Assembly (NCBI GenBank): GCA_950097015.1
Contig: CATNEN010000038.1
Coordinates: 9,868,001 to 9,932,000 of the forward strand
DNA: 64,000 nt
From: Macrostomum hystrix
Taxonomy: Eukaryota; Platyhelminthes; Macrostomidae
Direction of reading: 5' to 3'
This document shows, piece after piece, positions 11,501-21,382 of this stretch (position 1 is its first letter; the number at the start of each line of letters is the position of its first letter). The position numbers and the translations under genes were made by a program. The notes under the pieces were generated by a model, which was not told the DNA's origin, searched no databases, and saw only the letters and a program-made list of their open reading frames with translations.

Positions 11501-14500
11501 CTACCCTTCATCCTTGCCCGTATCTACCCTTCATCCTTGCCCGTATCTACCCTTCATCCTTGCCCTTATCTACCCTTCATCCTTGCCCGTATCTACCCTT
11601 CATCCTTGCCCTTATCTACCCTTCATCCTTCCCTTATCTACCCTTCATCCTTCCCTTATCTACCCTTCATCCTTCCCTTATCTACCCATCAGACCAGCTA
11701 TTGATTACAATAGCAGAAATCCAGTCTGAACGAAGCCATAAAATGTTTGAGCAGCAATATTTTTTTCTCACTTTTAGGCGGGCCAAACAGTACCACGTCC
11801 ATGGCTTTGATGGCCAACCTACGGCGTTGGGCAGGCGACAGGGCGCGCAAAACGGCAGCCGCCATGCTCTGCTGCTGCTGCTGCTGCAGGAAGAAGCTTG
11901 GCTCGGCTAGAAGCGGCAGATGGGCACCGTCAATGCCCAGCTCGCGAATGGCGACTGACAGCTCGGGCAAGCCCACCTGGTGCTCAGCCCAGTTGCACAC
12001 CTGCCGAGTAAAGTGCAAGTAAGTTATGGAAATCCTAGATAGATAGTAGCTTTAGGGGACAACTGAATCTAGCACGGGGACCGTCAGGGCGATCCTGAAT
12101 CAACTGAAACCCTAGGATCCTGAATCCACTGAAACCCTAGGATCCTGAATCCACTGAAACCCTAGGATCCTGAATCCATTGAAATCCTAGGATCCTGAAT
12201 CCACTGAAACCCTAGTAGGATCCTGAATCCACTGAAACCCTAGTAGGATCCTGAATCCACTGAAACCCTAGTAGGATCCTGAATCCACTGAAACCCTTGT
12301 AGGATCCTGAATCCACTGAAACCCTTGTAGGATCCTTAATCCATTGAAATCCTAGGATCCTGAATCCACTGAAACCCTAGGATCCTGAATCCATTGAAAT
12401 CCTAGGATCCTGAATCCACTGAAACCCTAGTAGGATCCTGAATCCACTGAAACCCTAGTAGGATCCTGAATCCACTGAAACCCTAGTAGGATCCTGAATC
12501 CACTGAAACCCTTGTAGGATCCTTAATCCATTGAAATCCTAGGATCCTGAATCCACTGAAACTTTTGTAGACCAGGAATTCTTTAGATAGCGCAAAGGCC
12601 ACGAACTACGTACAAGGAGATTCGATATATTTATACTAACAAAATATGGCTGGGGGTGACAATGGCACGTGGAGAGCAAGGAGTAAGAACAGAGCACGTT
12701 GTGTCGCACGCGCAGGTGACACACGCGGCCCACGCACGCATAGGAAAATGGGCGTGCATTGAGCAACGATAAGTTAATAGAGTACATTCAAGTCCGGTTG
12801 AATATTCAAGTCACAACAGAAACCCTAGGATCCTTAATCCATTGAGATCCTAGAATCCTTAATCCATTGAAATCCTAGGATCTTTAATCCATTGAAATCA
12901 TAGGATTCTTAATCCACTGAAACCCTAGTAGGATCCTGAATCCACTGAAACCCTAGTAGGATCCTGAATCCACTGAAACCCTTGTAGGATCCTGAATCCA
13001 CTGAAACCCTAGGATCCTGAATCCACTGAAACCCTAGTAGGATCCTGAATCCACTGAAACCCTAGTAGGATCCTGAATCCACTGAAACCCTAGTAGGATC
13101 CTGAATCCACTGAAACCCTAGGATCCTGAATCCACTGAAATCCTAGGATCCTGAATCCACTGAAATCCTAGGATCCTGAATCCACTGAAATCCTAGGATC
13201 CTGAATCCACTGAAACCCTAGGATCCTGAATCCACTGAAATCCTAGGATCTTTAATCCATTGAAATCATAGGATTCTCAATCCACTGAAACCCTAGGATC
13301 CTGAATCCACTGAAATCCTAGGATCTTTAATCCATTGAAATCATAGGATTCTCAATCCACTGAAACGCTAGTAGGATCCTGAATCCACTGAAATCCTAGG
13401 ATCTTTAATCCATTGAAATCATAGGATTCTCAATCCACTGAAACACTAGTAGGATCCTGAATCCACTGAAACCCTAGGATCCTGAATCCACTGAAATCCT
13501 AGGATCCTGAATCCACTGAAACCCTAGGATCCTGAATCCACTGAAATCCTAGGATCTTTAATCCATTGAAATCATAGGATTCTCAATCCACTGAAACCCT
13601 AGGATCCTGAATCCACTGAAATCCTAGGATCCTGAATCCACTGAAATCCTAGGATCTTTAATCCATTGAAATCATAGGATCCTGAATCCACTGAAACCCT
13701 AGGATCCTGAATCCACTGAAATCCTAGGATCTTTAATCCATTGAAACCCTAGGATCCTTAGTCCATTGAAACCCTATCCGGGCTGAGATTCGAACCCCGG
13801 ATCTCTCAATTGGGAATCGAATACTACCACTTGGAAAGAAGCTCATATGAAGCTCATATGAAACTATGAAACAATGGATTCACAATTCGGCCCTCACATC
13901 ATCCACAGTCCAGTTGTGGGCCTCGGAGGCGCGCCAGAGGCTCCAGAGTTCCCGCGTGGACACACTGGGGTCGCCCTGGTTGATGGCGCCGGCCCGCTCA
14001 AAGTCCGATCCGTAAGCCAGCTCCTCCCTAGCGAAACCGTCCGCTTCGGCGGCGTCCACCGCGCCGTTTTTATCATCGTCGAGCAGCGAGTGAAGCCGCG
14101 AAATCGCCTGACGTTAATGTATTGAATGTATTCTATGCATTGAATGGATTCCATGCAATGAATGTATTTTAAGTATTTAATGTATTTAACTTATTGAATG
14201 TATTCCATGAATTGAATGCATTCCATGTATTTAATGTATTCCATGTATTGAATGTATTCTGTGTTTTTCAGGGCCTAAATAACCAAGAAATGGCCCCATT
14301 GTGTGAGCTAAGTACTTTGGCTACAAGGTGTAGTCTCTAACCTCAAAAGCTCGCTGGTCAAGCAGGCAGCGCTGATCCTGGGGCTGGCAATCCTTGGCTG
14401 GCTCTGGTGGCTGCAGCTTCTGTAGATCCTTAGAACCTGGGGTTTCATCAGATACTGCAAGTTGCAGCAACAGCAGTAGCACAAGCAGATGAGTCATCAG

Positions 14501-14527
14501 CACTGCTGGCTGCTGATTGGACACCAT
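5407..14527 (-). CDS. STIM: STIM (stromal interaction molecule), ER calcium sensor; 3' end outside window
   Basis: Single-pass ER membrane protein that senses luminal Ca2+ and opens Orai channels (store-operated Ca2+ entry). Exons in coding order: 14342-14527 (Met, hydrophobic signal peptide, CLLDQRAFE), 13898-14107 (EF hand with loop DDDKNGAVDAAE, ending NWTVDD), 11772-12000 (SAM domain, ending AMDVVLFGPPK), 10803-10977 (transmembrane helix LLAVLLCVIPGVAWLVAV and start of coiled coil 1), 10637-10727 (coiled coil 1), 9348 to about 9632 (coiled coil 1 and first SOAR helix, LLQLSYEAELRYCNANRQ), then either 8706-8806 or 5407-5513 (second SOAR helix). All junctions are GT-AG and phases match throughout; EF hand, SAM and SOAR align with human STIM1 in order. 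The acceptor of the 9348 exon is ambiguous (9632, or nearer 9590). The rest of SOAR and the C-terminal tail lie left of the window. Introns carry minisatellites. Confidence 0.94.
5756..8492. repeat. 21-bp minisatellite between STIM exons B and A
   Basis: About 130 copies of a 21-bp unit with core ATAGGCATTTCTCACACTGT. Because 21 is a multiple of 3, long meaningless frames appear on both strands. A block of about 540 bp is repeated (7023-7369 and 7563-7909 give identical translations). Confidence 0.97.
8706..8806 (-). CDS. STIM: STIM alternative exon A (SOAR polybasic segment)
   Basis: 101 bp, incoming phase 0, outgoing phase 2. It encodes LERLSKKRNSLIFGL, then QLNHSST and DILLA, matching human STIM1 KIKKKRNTLFGTF...HSSS. 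The acceptor is ...ATCCAAAG and the donor is CAG|GTAGAG. The residue aligned without gaps to human Phe394 is Leu (residue 15). The acceptor's pyrimidine tract is weaker than that of exon B. Confidence 0.9.
8935..9190. repeat. 22-bp minisatellite in a STIM intron
   Basis: About 11 copies of CCCATGATTCTAAAGTTAGG plus AT; edge copies are diverged. Confidence 0.9.
9700..10620. repeat. Purine-rich tandem repeat in a STIM intron
   Basis: Irregular repeats of GGAAGAAGAGGGGCGGAA-type units, almost pure purine on the plus strand for 900 bp. The strand asymmetry could favour triplex or other non-B structure. Long Arg/Lys/Gly or Pro/Ser frames here are artefacts. Confidence 0.92.
11020..11695. repeat. 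22- and 23-bp minisatellites in a STIM intron
   Basis: Two related families lie in series: CTCATCTGCACTTCATCCTT-AC (22 bp, to about 11165) and CGTATCTACCCTTCATCCTT-GCC (23 bp, to 11695). A block with the CTCATCTGCCC variant appears twice, near 11310 and 11490. Confidence 0.93.
12100..13780. repeat. 25/28-bp minisatellite in a STIM intron, interrupted
   Basis: Copies of GGATCCTGAATCCACTGAAA followed by CCCTA or CCCTAGTA. The array is interrupted at about 12570-12822 by unrelated unique sequence. A TTTAATCCATTGAAATCATA variant recurs in blocks. Confidence 0.94.
12570..12822. other. Unique insertion inside the 25/28-bp array
   Basis: About 250 bp without the repeat unit, between two halves of the same array. 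No inverted ends, tRNA-like boxes or coding block were recognised. It could be a decayed insertion or original intron sequence around which the array grew. Confidence 0.5.
14120..14275. repeat. Degenerate AT-rich repeat in the first STIM intron
   Basis: Irregular repeats of TATTGAATGTATTCCATG and shorter forms between the signal-peptide exon and the EF-hand exon. Confidence 0.7.
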
Positions 14528-15781
14528 GAAACAAATGTGAAATTCATCTCGAGTTATATTTATATGTTTTCATGATCGCTGTATCACTATGACACAAAAA
14601 CAAAAACCAATGAAAATCTTAATACTTGCTACAAATTGGTCAGGTCAGTCAGAAAGATAGTTGATATGGAATCATTGGTGTACCGGCCCAACAAGGATGC
14701 ATACAGGCTGTACAGCACGCATGTCCCCTACCCAGAGAAGGAAGATACCTATACCTGCGGAGCTGAGAAGACTCACAGTAGGTCCTCTACTTGGTTTAAG
14801 AAGATGGAGAGTTGACAGAGATATTGGCAAAGTAGATAGCATAGACAACAAAGGCTTGAGAGTCAGCTGCAGTGCCAACCTTAGCTTCCTTAGCAACATG
14901 CACTTGTTTTATAACCTCAATAATTGAATTTCTCTTTAAATTTGCTTTGTTGCTATCCCAATACTTCACAGAAAAAAGAGTACCTATTTTTTCGAATTTA
15001 TTTTTTGTTACTTACTTTTAGAATATATATGTTGTCTTTTTGGAACAAAAATTATTATTGTTATTTTGAAAAAAAAACTTGTATCAGCACCCATTTTTAT
15101 ATGTGCATCCTGATAAAAAATTATAATAAAAGTGAAGCACAACTTTGCCCACAACAGAAGATGAGCAAGGAGAGGCATGGAATGAACCTGGGTCACGGCT
15201 GGGTGTTGGATAAAGAGGTGATCCTACTGAACTAATGCCTCAAAGTCGACCAGGACAAATGGATAGCAGACCAGACAACTTGTGCTGTTGTGCCAACATT
15301 AGAAAAATTCCACAATGTGACCAACCTGGAGCTGCTAATGCAGGACAAGTTCCAATGACATGCCAATAACCATATGACATGCCATAATAGGACTTAGAAT
15401 CAAGACTAGCTTAGAAATCAAGTAAAACTGACTGGTAGGCTTTAGGAGTCAACTGAGACAAGTAGCCTTAGTTAGCAAGGTAGAAAGGCAAGTTGATTCT
15501 TAAAGAGAAAACAATTTCTCTTTGACAGACAACAATTCTTAGGACTAAAATGTTGTCCTTGTTTGTATCACAGGATGATACCAGATGGGCATAGATAGGC
15601 CCCTAAACAAATCAAAGAAATTGTCTGCTGCTAAGACCACAAGCTCTGGCATGCAGACAAAGGTAAAACCATCAAAGCAGCAAAAAATCATACAGAAGAT
15701 GAATCTATACTAGGCATATAAAGGTTATAATGTATTATTCAAATTTTGAATAACTGAAACCCAAACCAAACATGAACAGTT
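14528..15781. other. No gene recognised; degenerate sequence upstream of STIM
   Basis: Mostly AT-rich. Around 14665-14900 and 15120-15400 there are mildly coding-like stretches broken by stops, perhaps remains of a mobile element. This interval should contain the STIM promoter or trans-splice site, but I see no distinct element. Confidence 0.4.
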
Positions 15782-15789
15782 TATTCAAA

Positions 15790-17064
15790 GAATCCGGTCC
15801 ATTTCGGCGACAAGTCATTTTGGCGACAACCATTTTGGCGACAAGTCATTTCGGCGACAACCACTTCGGCGACAAACATCGAAACCGCAGTAATAATGGA
15901 TCTGATAGTGTTTGCTTATTGAGTATGTAATGTATTTGATTGTTCTACTTGTTAATGTATTCCTGTTATAGTATTTGTTTTAACATGTAATATAAATAGC
16001 GAGTTTGGATCAGTTTGGTCCGCGCTCTATGTGTGTCAACCTCACCTGTCTTACTTATAAGTAGCATTGTTTGCCGTCACCAATATTTTATAACTAACAT
16101 GTTCGTTATCTACTTTGTTATTCTACACAGGTAGAAGTGCTGTTGCGACTTTCGTCTCTGCCTTCTGTCCTCTATTCACTCTTTTGTTCTCTGCACTTTT
16201 CTTGTTTACATCGTCCAGTTCAGTCTAGTTCTTTCTCTCTCGTTATCTCTGCGGCTGATCTCTCATTCTCTATCTAGCGTGGTTGTGCCTTTCATTTCAC
16301 CCAGGCTATCTACCGCCGCATCCTCACCACTGGCCTCGCACCAGCGTACTCGACGGCATGCAGACATTCTGCCAACAACTCATGGCATTGCCATTTCTGC
16401 CTGGCAACAGAATCGCGAATGCCTTCTACACACTGCGGAGCACGGTCACCGATGTTGAACTGAATGGCCTCTGTGACTACGTCCAGGGCGCGTGGATCTG
16501 CGGCTCCAGCTGGCGAGTGCAGGAGCTCTCAGTCTATCGGCTAGCCATTAGAACAAACAATGATACTGAGGGCTGGCACAACAAGCTACAGTGCCGTGCT
16601 ATGAGGGCTAATGTGCAGTTCTACTTGCTGCTGAAGCTGCTGCACCAGGAGGCCCGCCAGGTTGAGATCGATGCAGCGCTACTTAGCCAGGGTGCCACTC
16701 GTCGGGACGCACGGCCAGCAGTGCATGCAAGGCAGGAGGCCTACTTCCGTCTCTGGGCGGAGTATGAGGCCAGCACCAGGACTTTAGAGAGACTTCTGCT
16801 CACTTGCAGCCGCATGAATGCCCCTGTGGGACAGTAAGGTCTTTTACTTTTAATCGAACTTATAGATCTAATCGAGATCACAGTGCATTTGTTGCTGATT
16901 TGTTCCGCGCTTCTGCCGATTTGATGGATTTGTGACTTCTTTTATTCGATTTAAATAAAAGTAAAAAAATATATAAATAAAATAAATTTGTTCCACGGCT
17001 TCAAAAGTTTTGTCGCAGAAATGGTTGTCGCCGAAATGGTATGTCACCGAAATGGACTGTTTCC
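15790..17064 (+). mobile_element. Mutator-like (MULE) DNA transposon, probably internally deleted
   Basis: The two ends are inverted copies built from a short repeated motif, CATTTCGGCGACAA, about five copies on the left (15800-15885) and three on the right (17010-17056). The flanks carry TATTCAAA at 15782-15789 and again at 17065-17072, a likely 8-9 bp target duplication as MULEs make. The interior encodes the C-terminal part of a MULE-type transposase, but the N-terminal and catalytic regions are not visible in about 1.27 kb. Confidence 0.8.
16283..16837 (+). pseudogene. MULE transposase, C-terminal fragment
   Basis: An open block of about 184 codons with no proper ATG at its start. It contains RTNNDTEGWHNKLQCR, close to the RTNND-EGWHxRL signature of metazoan MULE transposases, preceded by a PFLP segment and a W-rich stretch. 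The DDE catalytic part is absent, so this is a remnant within the element at 15790-17064. Confidence 0.75.
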
Positions 17065-17884
17065 TATTCAAACATGCAATTAACATAAAATATAGTAAAT
17101 TGGCTAGCTAGTACAATACCTAAAATAACATTTATGTCTCCAAAAGGACTTGTCAACAAAAAGACCATTTTTACCTAAATGTCTTGTTCACTTCACTGAA
17201 ACAACTGGCACCATAAAATAGGCCTAGGGCCTAATTATTTGGTAAATTGAGTACATGTGTTGCCAGATGTAGGCCTACTGCAAAATACTTGGCGAAGTCT
17301 CAAGCTGCTAGGCTAGCTACCCAGTCTACTATTTAGTTAGCTGTGTTTTCATTAGCTATATAGCTAGTCACAAACATAAATATATCAATTGAGCATTGCA
17401 GCCTTTAAGAAGTTTTTTAAAATAAGTTTATAGGTCAAAGTATGTTTTTTATTTGATAGCAACTAATTCTTCAAAAAGAAATTCACTAGCTAGGGCCCAA
17501 AACTTACATATAAAAAATAAAGAAACATAATAAAGATAACGAACTAAATTTTAAAAGAGTATAATTCATTATGACTATTTTTTTCTTGCTAAGTTAATTG
17601 TATCGCGTAGGATTTCGTAGAAAAACAATCCACTTTGTACTCGTATATAATTACCGCAACTGTCACGATCGGGAGGTCGTTGCGAGGCGAATATATAAAC
17701 TGTATATATGTTAATGAAAACTTAGCACCAATGATAACTAAATTTTAGTGCAACTGAATATTTGATTTACAATTTATTTGAAATACATCATAATTAATTC
17801 TATGTGTCCAATTCTTGACTAGGTTTTTCCGAAGCCATAGGCTTAGTGAATAGGCCAATATATATTCCTTCATAGGCCAGTGAC

Positions 17885-18942
17885 TATCTGCTACTTTCTT
17901 TAGTGTGTGTGTGCAATAAAATGTACATGCCCAATAACTGGGGCAGGAGCAGTTTAATAGTTACCTCGAAAATAACTATCGATAAAACTATATAAAATTG
18001 ATTTCTATTAGAGCGACGTAGACGTGGGTCTAAAAAGCACAGCAAGTTGCAAACTGAAACAGATTTATGATAATGACACAAGACTGCTTACTATAGTTTA
18101 ATTTTCTAAATATTTCACATCAATTGCATGGTGGCTTCTAGTTCAAGGAGAATTGGAAAATAAGAGCAATTGATTTTTTATTTTGCCGATTGCGTGATGC
18201 AGGATACCAATCGAATTTAGAATTCTGCCTCTGAACTGCGTCCTGGGAGAGTCACACGCAAGCAAGCTTGTTTCACTTGGCAATCGGTGGCCTTCGCATT
18301 CCGCAAACACGGATGAGCACTGCCTGTAGCTCACCCGAATTTAAATAAATTAACGAAAACGTACTAGCAATTGAAACTACTGAGTAGCACTGATGACTAC
18401 TGAGTAGTAAGAATGTATATTACAATTCCCTCAACAATTCCATTATGATGACATTGCCTATGTGTATGAAGATGAGTATATTAAATAAATAAAAATATAT
18501 ATCGGATGCACAAATAGCTCAGGTGTATACAGATAGAGGCTAAGCAAGGTAAAACATCAGTGTATTAGACAGTAATGTTATTCAAGATAAGTAAAACAGA
18601 ATTCAGGCATTGCAAGAATAAATGGCTAATTAGGACAGGCTGGGGCAAGCAAACAAGAAAAATGTGACAACAATTCCCCTAGTTATCGTACTCATCAACA
18701 GTAGGCAATAAACTATTTGCATACTAGCAGTAAATGAGTAGCACTGATATTTCTCAAGAGTGCTCAAGTTGAAGATCAGCAAATTAGGTTATAAAAGCAA
18801 ATTTATTTAACAATGAGTTCTAGGAAAAAATGACAAAGCCAGCATAAGAAGTCTTTGTTATTTGAAAATATAATACACCACCAAGCTAAATAGGGCGTTT
18901 GTACATTTTATTGCACACACACACTAAAGAAAGTAGCAGATA
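17885..18942. mobile_element. Non-autonomous DNA transposon with 42-bp inverted ends
   Basis: Positions 17885-17926 and 18901-18942 are perfect inverted copies, beginning TATCTGCTACTTTCTTTAGT. The terminal TA may be a TA target duplication, as in Tc1/mariner-type insertions. The 1.06-kb interior is AT-rich with no credible transposase. Confidence 0.75.
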
Positions 18943-19619
18943 AATGAGCTCCTATTGCAACTGGGCATGCAAGACGCATGCTCTAATCCATTATTGAGTT
19001 TGTTAGAGCATGAAAACAAGTTAGCGGTGTAACAACATTCTGGCTAACTGTGGACAGTAGTATTCAGTAGTATGTATTGCGCGCGTTGGAAAGACACAAC
19101 AGAGAAAAAACATACTTAGGGAGATTGTCCGATGGGGTCTATAGTGGGGTTGGGTAGATACTGAAACTTTCCGAAGCCTCAAAGTTAAAAGTCGAAATAG
19201 TTGAAAATAGAGAATTTCTGCTGTAGGCGGTGTAAAAAAGCAACAATAAATTTCTAATAAATTAAAAATTCTAAGTTACGAGCGTAATTAGGTTCGATCG
19301 AGCTATCAGGCCGGCATGCAGCGAAATAATACGCATTGTGTAGGCGGGGCATCGCAACGCAACGATGTTAAAGGTGAGACTCTGGTTGCTAGACAAAAAC
19401 ATGAAGAAAAATGATTAAAAAATAACTATCAAAGACGTCGCCGCCAACGCAGACAAAAGCAAGCAAAAAGGCAGCAACATAACACACAAAGGTAAGCAAC
19501 TAAAAGTGTAAGCTAAGGAAATACGAGAGTATAAATGTTAGACCAGAGTAAAAAACTCATATTGCTACCCAATGCACACTTAGAAATCGACAGTACACTA
19601 AAACCATTCAAATATTAGT

Positions 19620-20415
19620 CCGAAGGAGGAGTTTCACCAGAGAAGCTAAGTTCTAGTCATGACTTCCACGGAAGGAGGAGTTTCACCGAGCAGCCATCAG
19701 GCTGCCTTGAGTTCTATTCATGACTTCCACCGAAGGAGGAGTTTCACCGAGCAGCCATCAGGCTGCCTTGAGTTCTATCCATGACTTCCACCGAAGGAGG
19801 AGTTTCACTGTGCAGCCATCAGGCTGCCTTGAGTTCTATCCATGACTTCAACCGAAGGAGGAGTTTCACTGTGCAGCCATCAGGCTGCCTTGAGTTCTAT
19901 CCATGACTTCCACCGAAGGAGGAGTTTCACTGAGCAGCCATCAGGCTGCCTTGAGTTCTAGTCATGACTTCCACGGAAGGAGGAGGAGTTTCACTGAGCA
20001 GCCATCAGGCTGCCTTGAGTTCTATTCATGACTTCCACCGAAGGAGGAGTTTCACCGAGCAGCCATCAGGCTGCCTTGAGTTCTATTCATGACTTCCACC
20101 GAAGGAGGAGTTTCACCGAGCAGCCATCAGGCTGCCTTGAGTTCTATTCATGACTTCCACCGAAGGAGGAGTTTCACCGAGCAGCCATCAGGCTGCCTTG
20201 AGTTCTATCCATGACTTCCACCGAAGGAGGAGTTTCACTGTGCAGCCATCAGGCTGCCTTGAGTTCTATCCATGACTTCCACCGAAGGAGGAGTTTCACT
20301 GAGCAGCCATCAGGCTGCCTTGAGTTCTAGTCATGATTTCCACCGAAGGAGGAGTTTCACTGAGCAGCCATCAGGCTGCCTTGAGTTCTAGTCATGATTT
20401 CCCACTAAATGAGGA
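19620..20415. repeat. 61-bp tandem repeat with an internal hairpin
   Basis: About 13 copies. Each contains GAAGGAGGAGTTTCAC and, in nearly all, the palindrome GCAGCCATCAGGCTGC, a 6-bp stem with an ATCA loop. The palindrome is better conserved than some flanking positions. No open frame spans it. Confidence 0.9.
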
Positions 20416-20908
20416 GTTTGATCCGCACTGATATTCAATCGAGGAGACAATCATAAGGGAGGCTAGAACTAAAAACAAAAATCCCAATAAGGGGAGGAAA
20501 CGAAAACACAACAAAAATACGGGAGCATTCTCGTGTAGAAATGCTCACTAACATAAAAAAGGACTCACAAATTACCGGGCAAAATATGATTGAGAGGTGA
20601 ATAAAAAAGATCGCTGTTTTTGACATTCACACAAAAATTACACGGAAGCGAATAAACAGTGCTAACGGTGCGTTGTGCTTCTAAAAATGAGACAAAAAAG
20701 ATAACAAGCATCTGTAGGGTTGAAGACTGGATGATTTCCCGAGTTCATAATTTGTAACACAATTCTTGACACTATTTTTCGAGGTTCTGCATTCTTTAAA
20801 ATGTTGATTCGGTTTTCAAATAAACAAATAGGATCAGCATTATTCGACAAGGAAAAAAAAATAAAGTTAGTCTCCTATATATTTGAAATGATGAGCAGCA
20901 GCCACTGC

Positions 20909-21382
20909 CTAGCCAGGATTGAGCTTCGACTCGGACTTGCTTTTGCTCTTTTTGTTAGTGAAGAAGCTTTGCAGGCCAGGAAAATTGATGCCGGAGGACT
21001 TTTTCTTTGCGAGACCGCCAGGCGTGACGACATAACCGCCAGCGTCACCCGCTGCCTCCGAAGGGTACTTCTTCAGCTCCTGGGTGAGGCGAGGTGCGAG
21101 TTGAGATAAAATAAACAATATAAAAATGAGAAAATGTGACTCAAAAATAAGGCGCTGCTCACCTTGGTGCCAGAGCGAGACATTCGCGTCGGCGAGACGT
21201 CGAACTCGCAGCCTGCGGCTGCAGCTGCCGCAATCAGCTGCGACTGCGGCGGCGGTACAATCGCTGCAGCCGCGGCGGCGCTGGGGCAGGAGGACTTGCG
21301 CTGCTGCTGCTGCTGCTGCAGACCGTTGCTACGCTGAGCCTTCGAGGCGCTGCTGCCGAAGACCAGCTTAGAAGTGGCAGTT
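20909..21382 (-). CDS. TRIO: Probable C-terminal exons of TRIO
   Basis: Two exons, 21163-21382 and 20909-21079, separated by an 83-bp intron (donor AAG|GTGAGC, acceptor CTCACCCAG). They encode a low-complexity Gln/Ala-rich stretch, then FDVSPTRMSRSGTK, ELKKYPSEAAGDAGG and a Lys/Ser-rich tail ending SKLNPG and TAG. The acceptor at 21382 needs one base to complete a codon, which the donor at 23495 of the large DH-PH exon supplies (AA|GTGAGC). If that donor is not used, TRIO ends at the TGA at 23491-23493 and these exons belong to a separate gene I cannot identify. Confidence 0.55.

Noticed and set aside
13775-13850. tRNA-like segment (GGGGTTCGAATCTC on the minus strand)
   Set aside because: It has a B box and a weak A box, but the acceptor stem and T stem do not pair; at best a decayed tRNA-type SINE.
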